Part shown: positions 11,151 through 21,438 of the stretch, one piece after another | Layout of the letters: every line of letters starts with the position of its first letter | Numbering within the stretch: the first letter of the stretch is position 1 | Assembly (NCBI RefSeq): GCF_014905175.1 | Contig: NC_057788.1 | Coordinates: 14,471,404-14,535,403 of the forward strand | Length of the DNA stretch: 64,000 nt | Direction of reading: 5' to 3' | Source: Aphidius gifuensis | Lineage: Eukaryota; Arthropoda; Insecta; Hymenoptera; Braconidae | Notes under the pieces: generated by a model | What the model was told of the DNA's origin: nothing | What the model saw: only the letters and a program-made list of their open reading frames with translations | The model's database searches: none | Program-made: the position numbers and the translations under genes

Positions 11151-12710
11151 AGACCGTAAAAATGAATGACCGGCTAATTAAGCAGCAATATTACATAAAA
11201 TTATGATAAATAACTTTAAATGTTCATGAACAAAACAATAAAATAACAATTTTTAATAAAAACTTCTTGAACGGAAATAAGTACATAAAATACATTATTT
11301 ATTTAACAAATAAAATTGAAACAATACATTTGAATAAAAAAACAGAGGCAACAGTGGTTTATGAAAAAAGCTAAGGAATTATATTTGCTATCACCTTTAG
11401 TCCAGGTATTCCAACTTATTTTCTAACTTTCGTAAATTTTATTTATTTATTTTAAAATTAGAATCGAACAGCATTGGCTAACCCGAGTGAAAAAGTTAAG
11501 GTTCTGATCAGAACCGATCAGGAACCGATTTCAAATCAAACGGATCGGAATCCTGTTCAGGAACGGTCAGAAATAACGCATTTTAATTCGATCAGGCCAT
11601 CAGGTAGGGATTTAGGCCTACTAACAGCGTTCCTGACTAAATATAACCAAACAGTTCGAAGCTAAAGCTGCCTTTACCGATCAGAATCGGATCGAAAACG
11701 ACCAAATCTTGGAAATGGAACAGAATTCCGCTGAAGATCAAGTAATTTTTTTTGTTTAAATGTTTCCTTCATAGCAATGTTTTGATGATGAACGTGAGAT
11801 TTGACAACATTACTAAAACATTACAGCGGACGCGAACTCGGACTTTCAGTTACGGACGCGCGGCCATGCATGATGCGATATTGATTTTTTACATCGCCAA
11901 AAAACAAATCAGCTCGCTGCGTTAGAAACGTTAAAAAAATAAAACAATTTAAATTGTCCCTCATTTATTTTAGAATCAAAATTATATGTAAATAATATTT
12001 ATTATAATAATAAATATTTTCCTGATAATATTCTGTCAAAATCAAAAGCTGCCTTATTCAGGCGTCAGGAATCTGATAAGCACCTGGGAAAAACTTTGAG
12101 CAAAAATTATTATTTCTGATATATCTGGTCGAAAATGTTCAGGAAACCTTCCGGAAATTTCATTCCTTTCCTTTTAGAAAAACTGATAAAAATTAATATT
12201 TGATAAATTTTCTGATCGTATCCTGGTCAGAATATGTTCGAAAACCTATTCGGGTAACGTTCGGTTTTCCTGTCTGAACAGCGAATAAAAAAAATTATTT
12301 ATTGATAAACCTCTGGTCGAATCTTCAGAAAACTTATTTGGGATACGTTCAGGTTTCCTGATCCTTTCCTGAACAGAAAAACTGAATAAATAAAATAAAT
12401 TTATTGATAAATTCCTGATTTTGGTCGAATTCCGAAAACCTGTTCAGGAACGCGTTTCATCCTTTCTGAAAAACTGAATAAAAAATTAAATATTTGATAA
12501 ATTTTGATAGCGATGTTCAGAAAACTTATTCAGGATACGTTCAGGTTTCACTAATTGAAAAAAACTGAATAAAAATAATTTATTTAAAATTTTTTAAACA
12601 ACAAAACAGAGCCGCCGTTAGGGCTATGTATGCGTGATCGTCAGTTCCCCTCTCAAGCGAACGCGTATGTTCGCGCGTTTGTATATCCATATAAATACAA
12701 AACAGTATAC

Positions 12711-13266
12711 GCAATTTGTTGTTAAATTAATAACTCAGTAAATAATTAATAAAAATATCTGAAAATTTGTAAAAAACTTCTTGATATACTGCTCAACAAT
12801 ATTGCCACTGACAAGTTACCCAATTTTTAAATTTCTCCGACTCTTTTTTCATTCAAAGTTAGACAAATTGAATTTTTCCTCGACATTTAATAATCATATA
12901 ATAAAAATTAAACAATATGAATAAATGAGTTTTTTTATTATACTGTTGCAATCGGTAGCTTATAATGAAGCTACAGTCAAAATTTCAAGTCGATTTATTA
13001 CTTTTTAAAGAAGTTGTCTCGAGTTATATGATTAAAAAAAAGTATTTTTTTCAAAAAAAAAAATTTCGTTTTTATTTTTTATCTCGTAAAGTAATTATCA
13101 TATAAAAAAGTTTATTTGGAGAAAAACATGTATTTTTTAATTTTATCGACGACTGTATTTTTTTTTGTTTTAATTTTTCAATTTTAATTTTTCTTAATTT
13201 CCACCCACAGCAACATAGCATTTTCTTGACTTCGAGCGCTCGACGTGTTATTGCATCCAGACCCTC
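12711..13266. mobile_element. GAGGGTCTGG element, copy 2 (no left TIR)
   Basis: From about 12858 this copy matches copy 1 nearly base for base up to the right terminus CATCCAGACCCTC. Its left part (from GCAATTTGTTGTTAAATTAA) matches copy 3 at 33272 instead, so copies 2 and 3 share a longer or alternative left side. Confidence 0.7.
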
Positions 13267-13638
13267 AACTGTTATCAACCGTTGATAACTGGTTTAAAAC
13301 CAAAAAGAGTTCATCAACGCACATGTGCAAAATTTAAAGCTCTATGATAGGCCAAATATTATATATATATATAGACTTATTTGAATGTTTTATCTAATTT
13401 TTCATTAATAATAGAAACAATATATTAATATAAATGAATAAATTATAATATAAAAAAGAAAAAAAATAATATTTGAGTAACTAAATGGTTTCAGCTGTAT
13501 AAACTTACGTAGAAACACTATAAAAATATAACCTCTCTTGTTTGTTGACAATTCGATAATTTGACGGTCAATCATTTTATATACGTACTATATATGTGTA
13601 AATTATAGACAAACAAATTCATTAACAACCCTAACTAA
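13267..13638. other. Gene-free AT-rich interval
   Basis: I see nothing beyond low-complexity AT sequence and a short TATATATATA run. Confidence 0.4.
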
Positions 13639-14033
13639 GGGTGCATTTCTTTAATAAAACTTTTTTTTCACTCTGTAATTTCTTTCTGTTCTACTGACCA
13701 ATATTTTTTAGGAAAATGCTATTTCTTCTAGTGGCAGTACTAGTACACATGACACATGACATTATTTTTTTTTATTTAGAATTATTGGAAGAATAACCTG
13801 AATGACTGTTCGATGTTTATATCAAACTGAAATAAATAGGAAAATGACTTGTTGTAATTGTTTTTTATTGTTTGTTATTGTCACATAGGTCGTACCAGAT
13901 ATTATCGTAAACTGTAAAGTCTGGGATATTGCATAGAGAATTTTATTACTTTTGTTTCTGTTTCTAGCTTTTAATCGGTATTACAGGGCGAAATTGCAGA
14001 GCGAAAAAAAATTTTTATTAAAGGAATGCACCC
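13639..14033. mobile_element. MITE, TIR GGGTGCATTYCTTTAATAAA, copy 1
   Basis: The left end GGGTGCATTTCTTTAATAAA is mirrored at 14011-14033 (ending GGAATGCACCC), with subterminal CGCTCTGCAATTTCGCCCTG also mirrored. A second copy at 36161-36535 has the same ends. Confidence 0.75.
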
Positions 14034-14661
14034 CATGTTTTTATGTATTCCTTAGTTTCTCAGTTACATTTTTTTTAAGCAAATGGTTGTCCTTAAGGAT
14101 TACTATTTTAATTTATAAGAATAAACTGCATGTATTTCATTTGTTAAATAAACAAAGTACTAAGATCCATGGTACAAGAAGACAAGAACTACAAATATAG
14201 CAGTGCGCAGACTGGCTTGGCCACTGTAAATTGACCAATCAAAGGCAAGCATTTGATTGGCTGAATCGAAAAAAAGCACGTTTTTGATGGGCTGAAAAGC
14301 AACGCAAATCGTGACGAAAAATTGATGGACTTAGAGATGTGAGTCGATACGGTACCGTATTTAATACGGTATTAAATACCGTATTAATACCGAGCGCCAA
14401 ATACGATACAGATACCGAAATACCCATGGTAGAAGTACTACAGGGATGGCAGTAGTCCATGCTTTTTTCGTCGCGTTCTGCGCAGCCTTATTTTTTCAAC
14501 CAATCAAGAACGCGCCATCGAGCTGTTTTGCATTTCTTTCTAACACGCAATCTCTATTATAAGATCCTCTTTCTCTAACATACTGTTTTGACAACTATTT
14601 TTTATATTGTAACTATTTTTTTGAAAAAAAAAAAACCAGAAACTTAGAAAAAATAACGAAG

Positions 14662-14731
14662 TTCCCTTGTCGGGAATCGAACCCGGGGCTTTTGCTTTCC
14701 GAGCAAACGCCTCGACCACTAGACCACAGGA
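14662..14731 (-). repeat. tRNA-like sequence, copy 1 (probable pseudogene)
   Basis: On the minus strand it reads TCCTGTGGTCTAGTGGTCGA, a TTTGC-TCGGAAA-GCAAA anticodon arm, then GGGTTCGATTCCC. It folds as a class I tRNA with a body close to tRNA-Glu. The acceptor stem has one mismatch, position 33 is C rather than U, and the anticodon position would read GGA. The chimeric identity and missing U33 argue against a functional tRNA. Confidence 0.5.
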
Positions 14732-14832
14732 CTTCTTATTTTTTCTAAGTTTCATCAAGTTAACTCCGACGTCCTTCTATGCGTCAATTCATTTTTTGAA
14801 AAAAAACCAGAAACTTAGAAAAAATAACGAAG

Positions 14833-14901
14833 TTCCCTTGCCGGGAATCGAACCCGGGCTTTTGCTTTCCGGGCAAACGCCTCGACCACTAGACCACAGG
14901 A
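14833..14901 (-). repeat. tRNA-like sequence, copy 2 (probable pseudogene)
   Basis: Nearly identical to the upstream copy, with a better T stem (CCGGG / CCCGG) and anticodon arm TTTGC-CCGGAAA-GCAAA; position 33 is again C. The same reservations apply. Confidence 0.5.
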
Positions 14902-15311
14902 CTTCTTATTTTTTCTAAGTTTCATCAAGTTAACTTCGACGTCCTTCTATGCGTCAATTCATTTTTTGAAAATTTGTTGTAAATACTAATAAATATATGT
15001 GGAGCATGTTTATAAAAAATCAAAAAAATAAAAAAACCAAGACAGTTTAACAAATAAATTATAATATTTTCATTGTTGTTTTTTTTGATGCCACAAACAA
15101 TAGAGGTTGTGTTGTATTTATTATACTTGGATTCATTTATTTAATATAAATAATTAATTTTTATTATTGATGTATGTGAATCATTATAAGATATACCAAA
15201 TCTAGTAGAATAAATATGATAACTTTTGAATAATTTAAAAAAAACTTGAAAATTTTCTTAACAAATTTGTATCGCGCGCGCATAAAGTCTTCCATTTTTG
15301 TGGCGAGAAGG

Positions 15312-15654
15312 GGTGCGTTCCGTGGCTATCCAGACCGTACGAACTTCAAAATGGCGGAGTTTGGAAATATTTTGATCCTTTGTTGTGGTAGACCTGATTT
15401 TTTTCATTTGAAAATAATCTGATCAAATTTGACGTTAGCCAATTTATTCGACAGATTTGAAATAATTAAATAGAAACTCTGTCAACTTAAACCTGAAAAA
15501 AATAGTAATACTTAATATTTTAAGTTTTTATAAATCTCTGGCCTTCTCTTTGGCTATAGTGATGTATCATAGTAACTTTTAACATTATTAGAATTTTCAT
15601 TTTTTTCGTCGCCATTTTGAAGTTCGTACGGACTGGATAGCCACGGAACGCACC
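15312..15654. mobile_element. MITE, TIR GGTGCGTTCCGTGGCTATCC
   Basis: The left arm GGTGCGTTCCGTGGCTATCC, continuing to about 46 bp through CGTACGAACTTCAAAATGGC, is mirrored at 15612-15654. The interior is AT-rich and non-coding. It lies within the 14332-16710 element. Confidence 0.75.
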
Positions 15655-15869
15655 CAAGGCGACCTTTTGATTGGTCGATTCACAGCGGCCAAACCAGGCT
15701 GCGCACTGCCATACCTGTAGTATTTCTACCATGGAAATACCGATGTTCCCATGTAAAAATACGGTATCTGTCATTTGATACTAAAATACACACCTCTCTA
15801 GATGTAAAAATACGGTATCAATACGGTATCAAAAATTTGTACATCTTGGCGCTAGTGGGCAGTAGCGCA

Positions 15870-16056
15870 TAGAGTGGGTATAAGCAGAGTGAAGCCACTG
15901 AGGTCCCATTAGACCGACATTTTGTGCTCGCCGTATGGAGTGGGTATAAGAGGTTTTCGTCACTTCCGAGCTCACCGTATGGAGTGGGTATAAGGGGGTT
16001 CCGTCACTTCCGAGGTAAAAATCATCTATGGCTCCACTCTGCTTATACCCACTCTA
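15870..16056. mobile_element. Small hAT-like word foldback, TSD GTAGCGCA
   Basis: A 187-bp element with perfect TIRs starting TAGAGTGGGTATAAGCAGAG, flanked by an exact 8-bp duplication GTAGCGCA (15862-15869 and 16057-16064). Inside, the word GGAGTGGGTATAAG is repeated twice more with TCCGTCACTTCCGAG spacers. It is inserted into the 14332-16710 element, so it is younger. Confidence 0.85.
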
Positions 16057-16710
16057 GTAGCGCATGGCATCAGCCATTTTGGAAACAATTATTATTATTT
16101 ATTTTTTTTTGTTGATGAAAAAAAATCCCAAAGAAATAGGATAAATGATACAATATAGGTAATAACTTAATTAAATAATTTATAAATATAATTGTTTATA
16201 AATTACACTAGTAATTTTTATTATAAAATTTATTCGTATATTTGATTAATTTGAGGACACTGAATTATTTAATTTCCAATAATTAAATCTAAATTAAAAA
16301 TATACTGTGGCATAAGCAAACGAGGTTAGTTTATATTTTCTTGTCTGTTTATTGTCTGTAAATAATTATGTTATTAATTTTAATAATTAATTATTTAGAC
16401 TTGATAATTAAATAATTAATTCGCTTCATTTATTTTGATACTAAAAAGGTTTAAAGTTCGGTACAAAAAAGATGGCGGACAGTAAAATTGACACTAGCGC
16501 CACTCAATGTTGAACTTTTGATACCGTATTTTTTACATCTATAGGGGTGTATTTGGTATTAATACGGTATCGTCTCAAAAATTCAGTTTGATACCGTATT
16601 TTAACATACAGAACACCCATTTGGTATTAAATGCGATGATACCGTATCAATACCGTATTAAATACCGTATTAATACCGAAAAAAAAAATACCGGTATTTT
16701 TACATCTCTA

Positions 16711-17514
16711 GATGGACTATTGGGAAACGCACTGTGGGCGTGGCCATGCGCTGTAAGCAACCGGCAAAATAAGAAACTAATTACATGGAGTCAAGTATAT
16801 CTCCTTAGTATAAAATTTTATTGTTTTTATTAAAAAAATATAATTAACTATTGAGTACATACTGTCATGGGCACGAAAAACGAATTCCTCACGAAATTTC
16901 TTCAAAGGAAGTCGTGTTTATACGAATAACAGGTTCAAGTGACAGGTTCATAACAACAATTTCTGTTCTCCTCATAAGTAGTTGGTAAATTACATGATGG
17001 GACAGCATTTTTTTTAAAAACGTGCCTTGGCTCTGATGCATCGTGAGCTAATTATTTAGAACAAACAAAAACTTGTTACTTGTGATGTTGAAGTATTTAG
17101 AGTTTTGTTTAAATATAGTATACTTACTCTTCGTATAATCATAGTAATTAAAATGAAGAGATCGCATCCATTGCTCTTTTATTTACTGTTTTGATTTTTA
17201 ATGCACGTTTCGAAGCATAACACCGATATATTTTATTAAAATCACCGAAACAATTTTTTACTTTGACAGGTTGTTGTTTGTCTAACCTCGGAAATGCATG
17301 GAAACTCAGATCTCTATTTCTCCCGGAATTACTGTTACACCCACAAACTGAACAATAATAAGGTCTCGTTTTTTTTTTTTTTTTATCAATTTTGGGGAAA
17401 ATTTTGTACCAGACATTCTAAACAATTTGTAAAAATATTATTTGTTTATTAAATTAGCATATATACTGTGTATACCACATACGAATGACTGCATGAAATA
17501 GTTTCCAGAAATTT
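16711..17514. other. Gene-free interval
   Basis: I see no gene or clear repeat here apart from a T run at about 17369-17384. Confidence 0.4.
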
Positions 17515-18021
17515 CCCTGGTAGAAATATTTCTCCGACTTTTCTCCAACTTTTTTCCAACTTTTCTCTGGGCAGCGTTCGATAGCTGACCGAGGCCAAAA
17601 ATCCGGCCAATTTTTTATCATGGTTTATTTTATATGTTCGTAGTGTCAGCACTGCTACATTATAATTTCAAATATTTACATGGGATTTTCTCATAGTGAG
17701 TTTTTGATTTATCAAGTTGTCTTTCCGTTGGCCCAGGCCGAGGCCCTCGGCCAGCTATCGAACGCTCCCCTGCCATTTTTCCAACTCTTTACGAAATGAC
17801 CCATGGTTGGAGGAATGGCGGACAAGTTTCTCCAACTTTTCTCCAACCAAAAATTCACTCCAACTTTTTCCGAGTTTTTTCCAACTTTTTCCCGCCATTT
17901 CTCCAACCTGAAATGTACTCCAACTTTTTTCCAACCATGGGTCATTTTCGTAAAAAGGTGGAGAAAGCTGGAAAAGAGGCGGAGAAAGTTGGAAAAAGTT
18001 GAAGAAATATTTCTGCCAGGG
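17515..18021. repeat. CCCTGGTAGAAATATTTCT foldback (word TCTCCAACTTTT)
   Basis: Ends CCCTGGTAGAAATATTTCT and AGAAATATTTCTGCCAGGG are mirrored. The interior repeats CTCCAACTTTTTTCCAAC-type words and their complement (GAAAAAGTTGGAGAAA). A nested inverted pair (GTTCGATAGCTG..CCGAGGCC at 17575 against GGCCGAGGCC..CAGCTATCGAAC near 17735-17765) is a second insertion. Open frames on both strands come from these words and are not genes. Confidence 0.7.
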
Positions 18022-18075
18022 TTGCCACCAAACGTCAGGGCGAATTGTGCGTTTCCCAATTGCTATAGGGATCTG

Positions 18076-18237
18076 CAGTCCAATTCACAGGGCAAATTTT
18101 TTACAATTTAGGGCTTTTTTTTGCCGGTGATGGTGCTTGTCAAATTTTTTTTATATAGATTTCACATACAAAAGCTCTACAAGCGCCGCCAGTAGAGGAA
18201 AAAAGCCCTAAATTGTAATGCCCTGTGAATTGGACTG
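18076..18237. mobile_element. MITE CAGTCCAATTCACAGGG, copy 1 (3-bp TSD CTG)
   Basis: A 162-bp palindromic element with TIR CAGTCCAATTCACAGGGC, bordered by CTG at 18073-18075 and 18238-18240. Inner arms TTTAGGGCTTTTTT / AAAAAAGCCCTAAATT and CTTGTCAA / TACAAGCGCC also pair. Copy 2 is at 19864-20202. Confidence 0.8.
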
Positions 18238-18249
18238 CTGACCTATGAG

Positions 18250-19215
18250 CAGCACGCACACACACCAAGGGTGCGAACTCATAGGGCTCAAACTCACGAC
18301 ACGCAAAAAGTTGGCGTTTTTACATGGCTGCCGTAATTCTAAACATTGCGCCTCCGTGATTTAATCCAAATGTCGAGCGGGTAAATTCACACGCGCGTTT
18401 AAATCACTAGAAAATACTATATATTACCAAAATATCACTGAAAAATGTAGTTGTGTACTTGTGTGTACTTGTGTGTAATGTATCTAGTGTTCAAAGCTTG
18501 GATCACGGAGGCGCCATGTTTCAAATTCCGGCAGCCATGTAAAAACGCAAACTTTTTGGGTGTCGTATGGGCTCAAACTCAAAGGACGCTAAAGTTTGCG
18601 GCAACATGGCCGATTTAGACATGGCGCCCAATATAGCCGCCTAAAACATGGCTGTTTTTAATATGGCGTCGTATCTGAGCATGCGCAACTTGAAAAAATT
18701 TGAAAATTCCGTGACTCTAGTCATTTTTGCCGTCTTCTGTGACTTTAACTTCCACTGCTCGACTGAGTCGAGCGGTGAAAGTTGAAGTCTCGGAGAACAG
18801 CAAAAGTGATTAAAACCACGGAATTTAAAAACTGCGCATGCTCAGATACGACGCAATATTAAAAACAGCAGCCATATTGAAGTTGGACATGTTGCCGCAA
18901 ACTTTTGCGTTCTATGATTTCGCACCCTAAGGGTGCAAAAAGTTTGCGTTTTCAATGGCTGCCGTAATTCTGAACATGGCGCCTCCGCGATTTAATCCAC
19001 CCGCTCGACAATGTCGAGCGGGTAAATTCACACGCGCGTTTAAATCACTAGAAATTACTATATATTACCAAAATATCACTGAAAAATGTAGTTGTGTGTA
19101 ATATGTGTGTAGTGTATCTAGTGTTCAAAGCTTGGATCACGGAGGCGCCATTTTTAAAATTCCGGCAGCCATGTAAAAACGCAAACTTTCTGCGTGTCCT
19201 GAGTTTAAGCCCTAA
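18250..19215. repeat. Composite foldbacks with CGCAAACTTT and TGTCGAGCGGG words
   Basis: Two direct copies (about 18264-18580 and 18925-19200) share GGCTGCCGTAATTCT, CTCGACA / TGTCGAGCGGGTAAATTCAC and TTTAAATCACTAGAAA. Between them, 18560-18930 is a separate foldback: AAGTTTGCGGCAACATGGCC mirrors GGACATGTTGCCGCAAACTT, and GCATGCGCA mirrors TGCGCATGC. Non-coding. Confidence 0.6.
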
Positions 19216-20690
19216 AGGTGTTCGTGAGCCAATATGGCGCATTCCAGATCGGTTTTGGCGCTTTATTTGAATAATAAATACAGTATTATTTTGAGTGTTA
19301 TATTTTTATCATGTTACTATCGATCATTTTTTGATAAATTTTTCCACACTGAAAGACAATCTACTGTTTCCAAGTTTTTGTTTTTGATTAGGCACTCATT
19401 GCGGGCTTTAAAAAGATATGAAATATCAAATTAAAATTTTTCCCAATGAGACTGATAGAATTCTTTATACTGAACATAGCTATGTATTTAATTTTTTTTA
19501 TATGCTCTGGAAAAATACCAGCTTCGTCATTCATTTTTTATTTATCAATTTATTCGTTGTTATTTATAATATTAAATCTGTATACTTATTTTGACACTTG
19601 GCTACGACTCACTACCACTCTACTATTTATATGTGTTGGTATGTCCTGTATGTATTATTGTGATTCCGATGATCTGGAAATAGTTTACTATTCGGCCACC
19701 AGATGCCATAGTGAATAGGTCAGAACCCTCTACTTCTACCTCTCAGAACCTGTATAACTATAGAGTTCTGACCAGTTCTGACCTATTCACCATGGCATTT
19801 GGTGGCCGAATAGTAAACTATTTCCAAATGGTCGGAATCATAATAATAATATAATACATACAGCAGTCCAATTCACAGGGCATTACAATTTAGGGCTTTT
19901 TTTCACTACTCACGGCGCTTGTGAAGCTTTTGTATGTAAAATCTATATAAAAAAAATTTTTACAAGCGCCATCAGCGGCAAAAAAGCCCTAAATTTACAT
20001 ATTGTGCAACAACCTAACCCTCAAATAATAAATATGTCAACAACAATGGCGGATTATTTTAGAAAAAAAGGCGCAAGGTGGTGTCGCGGGCTCTGCGCCA
20101 AGCCACAAGCATTCTGCGTCTTCGTGTTAGAAAAGTCGCAAGTGCCTGCGTCAGTGTCGAGCGACTCACGACGCGAATGCGAATCATCCTTGAATTGGAC
20201 TGCAGGACATACCAACACATACAAATAGTGGAGTGTGAGTCGTAGCCAAGTGTTAAAATACGTATATACAGATTCAATATTATAATAATGATTACAGATA
20301 ACAATAAATAAATTGATACTTAAAAAATGAATGTCGAGGCTGGTATTTTTTGAGAGCGTATAAAAAAACTAAATATATATGTACTCCCCAAATAAATAAA
20401 TAAATAAATAAATAAATATATGTTCAGTAGAGAATTCTATCAATCTTACTGGAAAAAAATTTTAATTGAATATTTCATATATTTTTAAAGCCCAATAAAT
20501 ACCTAATCAAAAACAAAAACTTGGAAACAGTAGATCGTTTGTTATTGTAGAAAAAATTTATTAAAAATGATCCATAATAATATGATACTCAAATAATACT
20601 GTATTTATTATTCAAATAGAGCGCCAAAAACCATTTGGAATGCGCCATGTTGGCACACAGTGGTGTGAGTGTGGTGTTGGCGAGTGTGTG
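19216..20690. mobile_element. Large foldback element, arms ~440 bp
   Basis: The left arm from about 19220 to 19660 (including ATATGGCGCATTCCAGATCG, TTGGCTACGACTCAC and TTGGTATGTCCTG) is inverted at about 20203-20660. The centre has received two further insertions: a foldback with GGAAATAGTTTACTATTCGG arms (19659-19860, related to 4584-5723) and the MITE at 19864-20202. Short open frames inside lie in both arms and are not conserved. Confidence 0.75.
19864..20202. mobile_element. MITE CAGTCCAATTCACAGGG, copy 2 (TSD CAG), interrupted
   Basis: It matches 18076-18237 at both ends and is bordered by CAG on each side (19861-19863 and 20203-20205). The right arm is interrupted after AAAAAGCCCTAAATTTACAT (about 20000) by ~190 bp of GC-richer sequence of unknown origin. 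Confidence 0.7.
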
Positions 20691-21438
20691 TAGGTGCTAC
20701 TAAACCCCGCCCATAGATCCTTATATAGTTCTTGTACCATGCTAAGAACAAGCAGTAACTGAAGAAAAGGTGTGGCTAAAAAAATTATGTGATAATTTAC
20801 ATTAATTCCTTAGCTTCATTTGTTCCTTAGCTTCTTTTTCGGAATTATATTATTTTACTACATAATTTAATTACGAGCAAGCTCAAGATGAAACACAAGT
20901 TGTCCTGTTTTGTAATTTAAAAGCTTGTAATTTATTTTGGTTACTTTTGATGGTAGTTTCAAATTTCGCCGCTAGAGGAAGTGTTTTATACAAATGGATA
21001 AAACTAAGGTTGTTTAAAACATTATGTTTTATACATGCCCATCTCTGGTTACAACTCTAGGTTGCTTACGCAGCTCACTTTTTTATCATTATCATGTCAT
21101 AAATATTAAATATCCATTATATCATTTACCTATTGTGATGTGTCGTTTTACACGAGCTAATCAGCGCTCATTTTTCCATTCGTGACTTGGCAAGATAATT
21201 ATCGACCTGTGGCCCAATAAATTTGATTAAAAAAATCTTCAAAAATTCATTCAGATCTATAAACAACTAATTTGATTGCGTTTGAGTGGTTTGAAATAAA
21301 ATTTTGATCACAACCGGTCAAACCATCAAGAGGTGTTTATTCAATCTTTACCCTTAATAATCGTTTAAGTTTAATTTTCAATATATTGTATATTATAATA
21401 TGTTATTTTAGATAGGTGCTTGTTAAATTGATATCAAG
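20691..21438. other. Upstream region of the lectin gene
   Basis: No other gene is seen. A decayed fragment of the AAGCAGTGGCTA MITE (AATTCCTTAGCTTCAT etc.) lies at about 20740-20850. The lectin promoter should lie in the rest, but I cannot point to a convincing TATA box or initiator. Confidence 0.4.

Larger units (their letters stand above)
8191..12600. repeat. ~4.4-kb imperfect palindrome built of CCTGATCAGG words
   Basis: The left arm (8191-10600) and right arm (about 11160-12600) are inverted relatives. TAATTAGCCGGTCATTCATT at 10571 mirrors 11160-11180, TTTCAATTTTATTTGTTAAA near 10405 mirrors about 11304, and the tRNA-like block at 9653 mirrors about 11828-11872. Both arms are rich in CCTGATCAGG-type words. 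The right arm is shorter and carries many small losses within CCTG/CAGG words. A separate element (10609-11150) occupies the centre. No coding sequence is credible. Confidence 0.65.
14620..14970. repeat. Tandem duplication (~172 bp) of a tRNA-like hairpin unit
   Basis: Two near-identical units each contain ACCAGAAACTTAGAAAAAAT, a tRNA-like block, the complementary ATTTTTTCTAAGTTT, then GACGTCCTTCTATGCGTCAA. The flanks of each tRNA block are thus complementary and would extend the tRNA stem into a long hairpin. Confidence 0.8.
14332..16710. mobile_element. hAT-like word foldback, TSD GATGGACT (word AATACGGTATT)
   Basis: The left end TAGAGATGTGAGTCGATACG and right end TTTTTACATCTCTA form hAT-style TIRs (TAGAGATGT), bordered by an exact 8-bp duplication GATGGACT at 14324-14331 and 16711-16718. 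Sequence near both ends is dominated by the self-complementary word AATACGGTATTAAATACCGT. It lacks a transposase and is filled with later insertions, including the elements at 15312-15654 and 15870-16056 and the tRNA-like tandem pair. Confidence 0.85.

Noticed and set aside
14662..14901. Functional tRNA genes
   Set aside because: Acceptor mismatch, missing U33, anticodon inconsistent with the tRNA-Glu-like body, and location in a tandem repeat; called tRNA-like only.
17712..18111. Overlapping ~100-codon frames on both strands
   Set aside because: Arise from TCTCCAACTTTT words of the CCCTGGTAGAAA foldback.
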